From positions 372,001-436,000 of the forward strand of contig NZ_JACJIM010000005.1 of assembly GCF_014138435.1 (NCBI RefSeq): a stretch of DNA of 64,000 nucleotides, read 5' to 3'. Each line of letters opens with the position of its first letter. Positions within the stretch are counted from its first letter, which is position 1. Of the stretch, positions 62,113 through 64,000 are shown in pieces. Made by a program: the position numbers and the translations under genes. The notes under the pieces were generated by a model that was given only the letters and a program-made list of their open reading frames with translations, was not told where the DNA came from and searched no databases. The stretch comes from Methylobacterium fujisawaense. Lineage in GTDB: Bacteria; Pseudomonadota; Alphaproteobacteria; Rhizobiales; Beijerinckiaceae.

Positions 62113-62199
62113 GTTAAGGTTGCTCAAGAGTTAAGGCGCGCGCGGACCGGCGGCGCCGGCCGGCCCGTCCGGCGGTGATCAAGTTTCATTAACCTTAAC
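62113..62199. promoter_or_regulatory. Divergent exopolysaccharide promoter region with inverted nonamers
   Basis: Between the divergent Wzz-like and Wza-like genes, GTTAAGGTT (62113-62121) and AACCTTAAC (62191-62199) are exact reverse complements. A further TTAAGG lies at 62131-62136. The symmetrical placement in a divergent region suggests a shared regulator or paired promoter elements. Confidence 0.4.
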
Positions 62200-62235
62200 G
62201 GCCTAGATGATCCGGCAACTGCATCCTTGACGGCG

Positions 62236-62814
62236 ATGGTGATGAACCGGCGCGCTCTGCTTCTCGCACTCGGCTCGACTCTGGCACTCGGCGGTTGCCT
62301 GCGGCCGAGCTTCCGCACCGACGAACTCGACGCGACCGGCACCGGGTCGATCGCTGCCCGCTACACGCTGGCGGCGGGCGACAAGCTCCGGGTGATCGTC
62401 TTCGGCCAGGACAACCTATCGAACATTTACGCGGTGGATGGTGCCGGTCGCATCGCCATGCCGCTGATCGGCACCGTGCAGGTCGGCGGTCAGACGACCG
62501 CCCAGGCGGCCAAGGCGGTCGAAGCCAAGCTGGCGGCCGGGTTCGTCCGCGAGCCGCACGTCACCGTGGAGGTGGACGCCTACCGGCCCTTCTACATTCT
62601 CGGAGAGGTGACCACCTCGGGCCAGTATCCGTTCGTCAACGGCATGACCGTCGAGACGGCGGTGGCCATCGCCGCCGGCTTCGGCCCCCGGGCGGCGCGG
62701 GATTATGCCGTTCTGACCCGCGACACCAACGGCACGCTGGTCTCAGGAATCGTGCCGATGACCTACGCGGTCCGTCCGGGCGACACGATCGTCATCAAGG
62801 AGCGCTTCTTCTGA
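62236..62814 (+). CDS. Polysaccharide export outer-membrane lipoprotein (Wza/BexD type)
   Basis: A 192-residue protein. The lipoprotein signal peptide MNRRALLLALGSTLALGGC has a lipobox LGGC, so the mature protein is lipidated. A poly_export domain follows (YTLAAGDKLRVIVFGQDNLS, then RIAMPLIGTVQVGGQTTAQA), and then a SLBB domain (PFYILGEVTTSGQYPFVNGM). Such proteins form the outer-membrane exit pore for exopolysaccharide, here as the short form found in alphaproteobacteria. The start may be ATG 62236, ATG 62242 or TTG 62227. It is divergent from the Wzz-like gene, the standard partner in export. Confidence 0.9.
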   Translation: MVMNRRALLLALGSTLALGGCLRPSFRTDELDATGTGSIAARYTLAAGDKLRVIVFGQDNLSNIYAVDGAGRIAMPLIGTVQVGGQTTAQAAKAVEAKLAAGFVREPHVTVEVDAYRPFYILGEVTTSGQYPFVNGMTVETAVAIAAGFGPRAARDYAVLTRDTNGTLVSGIVPMTYAVRPGDTIVIKERFF

Positions 62815-62830
62815 GCGACGGCCGCGCCAG

Positions 62831-63469
62831 TCACTGCGCCTCATGCCACGGGTTGATCACCCGCATCGCGGTCTTCTGCGCAGGGATCGGCGTCGCGATC
62901 TCGGGGGCCGGCTGTTTCGCCCGCGCCATCATCTGCCGTGCGGCCTGTGCGGGCAGGGTGCCCACCGGCGTGAACAGGCCGGCCAGGACCTTGCGGGTAC
63001 CCTTGCTGACCAAGCGCGAGTTCTGGACCGGTTCGAAATCCCGGATGGCGTGACGCTTGTCGGGATTCCCGGTGAACACCCGGGCGCCGGCATTCAGGAC
63101 CACGATGTCGCCGGGGCGCAGCGTCTCGTCCTTCAACAGAGCCGCCGTGGCGCCGCCCTTCATGTCGATGGGGGTCTGGCGCTCGCTGATCTCCCGCTCC
63201 TTGACGCGGATCTTCAGCGGCAGCGCCGCGTAGCGGGTCTGAAAGCGCCGGCGGGCGGCGCCGAGCCGCGGGCTCGCTTGGCGGCCATACGAACGGCCCT
63301 CGAAGGCCGGAGCCTGGGTCTGCGCGGGCTGAGCTTGTTGAACCGCCGGCCGAGCCCCGAACAGCATCTCGAGGAAGCCCAGTTCGGCCGCGTGGGCGTG
63401 CATCGTCGTCCCGGCGAGAAGGCCGCTGGCCGTCATGACGGCCAGCAAACTGCTCGTGCGAAGCCTCAT
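62831..63469 (-). CDS. Exported protein of unknown function (212 aa)
   Basis: Residues 1-25 form a signal peptide (MRLRTSSLLAVMTASGLLAG) with likely cleavage after AHAAE. A Gln/Ala-rich linker leads to a basic region and a domain containing DMKGGATAALLKDETLRPGD and IVVLNAGARVFTG, an SH3-like or hydrolase-like strand pattern without a recognised family. GGAGGATG precedes the ATG at 63469, a strong reason for this start. It converges on the Wza-like gene with a 16-base gap. A role in surface polysaccharide or envelope biology is only suggested by position. Confidence 0.65.
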   Translation of the reverse strand: MRLRTSSLLAVMTASGLLAGTTMHAHAAELGFLEMLFGARPAVQQAQPAQTQAPAFEGRSYGRQASPRLGAARRRFQTRYAALPLKIRVKEREISERQTPIDMKGGATAALLKDETLRPGDIVVLNAGARVFTGNPDKRHAIRDFEPVQNSRLVSKGTRKVLAGLFTPVGTLPAQAARQMMARAKQPAPEIATPIPAQKTAMRVINPWHEAQ

Positions 63470-63651
63470 GACATCCTCCGGAACCGACGCCCGACGTGAG
63501 CATCCGACCCTCAACCGCAAGGCGTACTGGAGGGTTCCGGATGATTTACGATCTGCTTAGCAACACCGGTCGACTTCGCGACGGTGCAGTATTCGACGCC
63601 CCCGTCTGAGGGCGATGACGCGATCCGGACGCGGTGGGGGTGAAGCGCCGA

Positions 63652-63900
63652 TCAGCCCGGAGCGGATTGTTCGCCCTCGCCGATGCAGTCGAGGGCGCGC
63701 TCGACCGCACTCACGGCATCGAGCAGGTGCTGGACCGTCCGCTCGACCTCGAGCGCGGGGCGACCCATCGCGGCGGCGCGGGCGCTCACATCCTCGAGCT
63801 GCTCCAGGAGGGCGAGAAGATCGCCGGCCACGGTCACGACCTCGCAGCGGGCGAGGCGCGTGACGGTGGGACGCGGGCGGAAGGGCAAGACGTTGCTCAT
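63652..63900 (-). CDS. Small protein of unknown function (82 aa)
   Basis: The protein begins MSNVLPFRPRPTVTRLARCE and continues as a mostly helical chain (DLLALLEQLEDVSARAAAMG, VQHLLDAVSAVERALDCIGE). The MSxVLPFRP start is common among small Rhizobiales proteins. No signal or membrane helix is present. The ribosome binding site is weak. The frame is open further upstream without ordered sequence. No function can be assigned. Confidence 0.55.
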   Translation of the reverse strand: MSNVLPFRPRPTVTRLARCEVVTVAGDLLALLEQLEDVSARAAAMGRPALEVERTVQHLLDAVSAVERALDCIGEGEQSAPG

Positions 63901-64000
63901 TGCCGAGGGTTGTCGCCCGAAACGGTCCGGATTCGCCAGGGGGCGCGGGCCGCGCTCAACACGATTGCCCGTCGGTATCCGCCCCAAACCGGGGGTGTGG

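Overview
The window is high-GC DNA with alphaproteobacterial gene content. It most resembles a member of the Methylobacteriaceae (Methylobacterium/Methylorubrum type). Support comes from glutathione-dependent formaldehyde oxidation genes, a B12-dependent class II ribonucleotide reductase, an NDUFA12-type complex I subunit beside a DUF2155 protein, FNR/FixK-type sites, IS3-family debris and a very dense set of hybrid histidine kinases. The genus is an inference from gene content only. I saw no rRNA, tRNA, CRISPR array or intact insertion sequence.

Layout. 1-8.3 kb is a stress/envelope region: the end of an acyl-CoA synthetase-like gene, small proteins, a three-BON protein, an aquaporin Z, an HdeD-like protein, a class III alkylsulfatase and a patatin. 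Four FNR/FixK-type sites (TTGAT-N4-ATCAA; three perfect, one with a single mismatch) lie in its intergenic gaps, suggesting low-oxygen control. 8.8-16.4 kb is a cobalamin riboswitch followed by a tightly overlapping cassette: TonB-dependent receptor, ABC ATPase, two ABC-2 permeases, a possible 88-aa protein and a multipass acyltransferase-like protein. The transporter is of exporter type, not BtuCD, which makes this the best candidate here for an undescribed system. 16.9-19.7 kb holds a SulP transporter and RNase HI.

20.2-28.0 kb is an organosulfur scavenging locus. Two divergent transcription units encode substrate-binding proteins and flavin-dependent monooxygenases around a control region with paired inverted repeats, flanked by truncated relatives. 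28.3-30.5 kb carries S-formylglutathione hydrolase and glutathione-dependent formaldehyde dehydrogenase.

31.2-51.4 kb is a signalling block. It has an MHYT-domain hybrid kinase, a coupled pair made of a 1937-residue soluble kinase with nine near-identical 92-residue HAMP-type repeats and a REC-PAS-kinase-REC protein, a KaiC-like ATPase coupled to a hybrid kinase, and a Cache-type hybrid kinase. No intact DNA-binding output is present. Its middle (42.2-45.3 kb) is decayed: an ECF sigma remnant, an IS3 transposase remnant and a PAS-kinase/FixJ-like deletion fusion surround a lone receiver protein.

51.7-57.2 kb has housekeeping genes: nrdJ with a tandem pair of NrdR-like boxes upstream, the NDUFA12-type subunit and the DUF2155 protein. 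57.3-63.9 kb is one end of an exopolysaccharide locus: deacetylase, CelD-type acetyltransferase, a Wzz/tyrosine-kinase-like protein whose kinase part lacks a P-loop, a Wza-type export lipoprotein and two proteins of unknown function.
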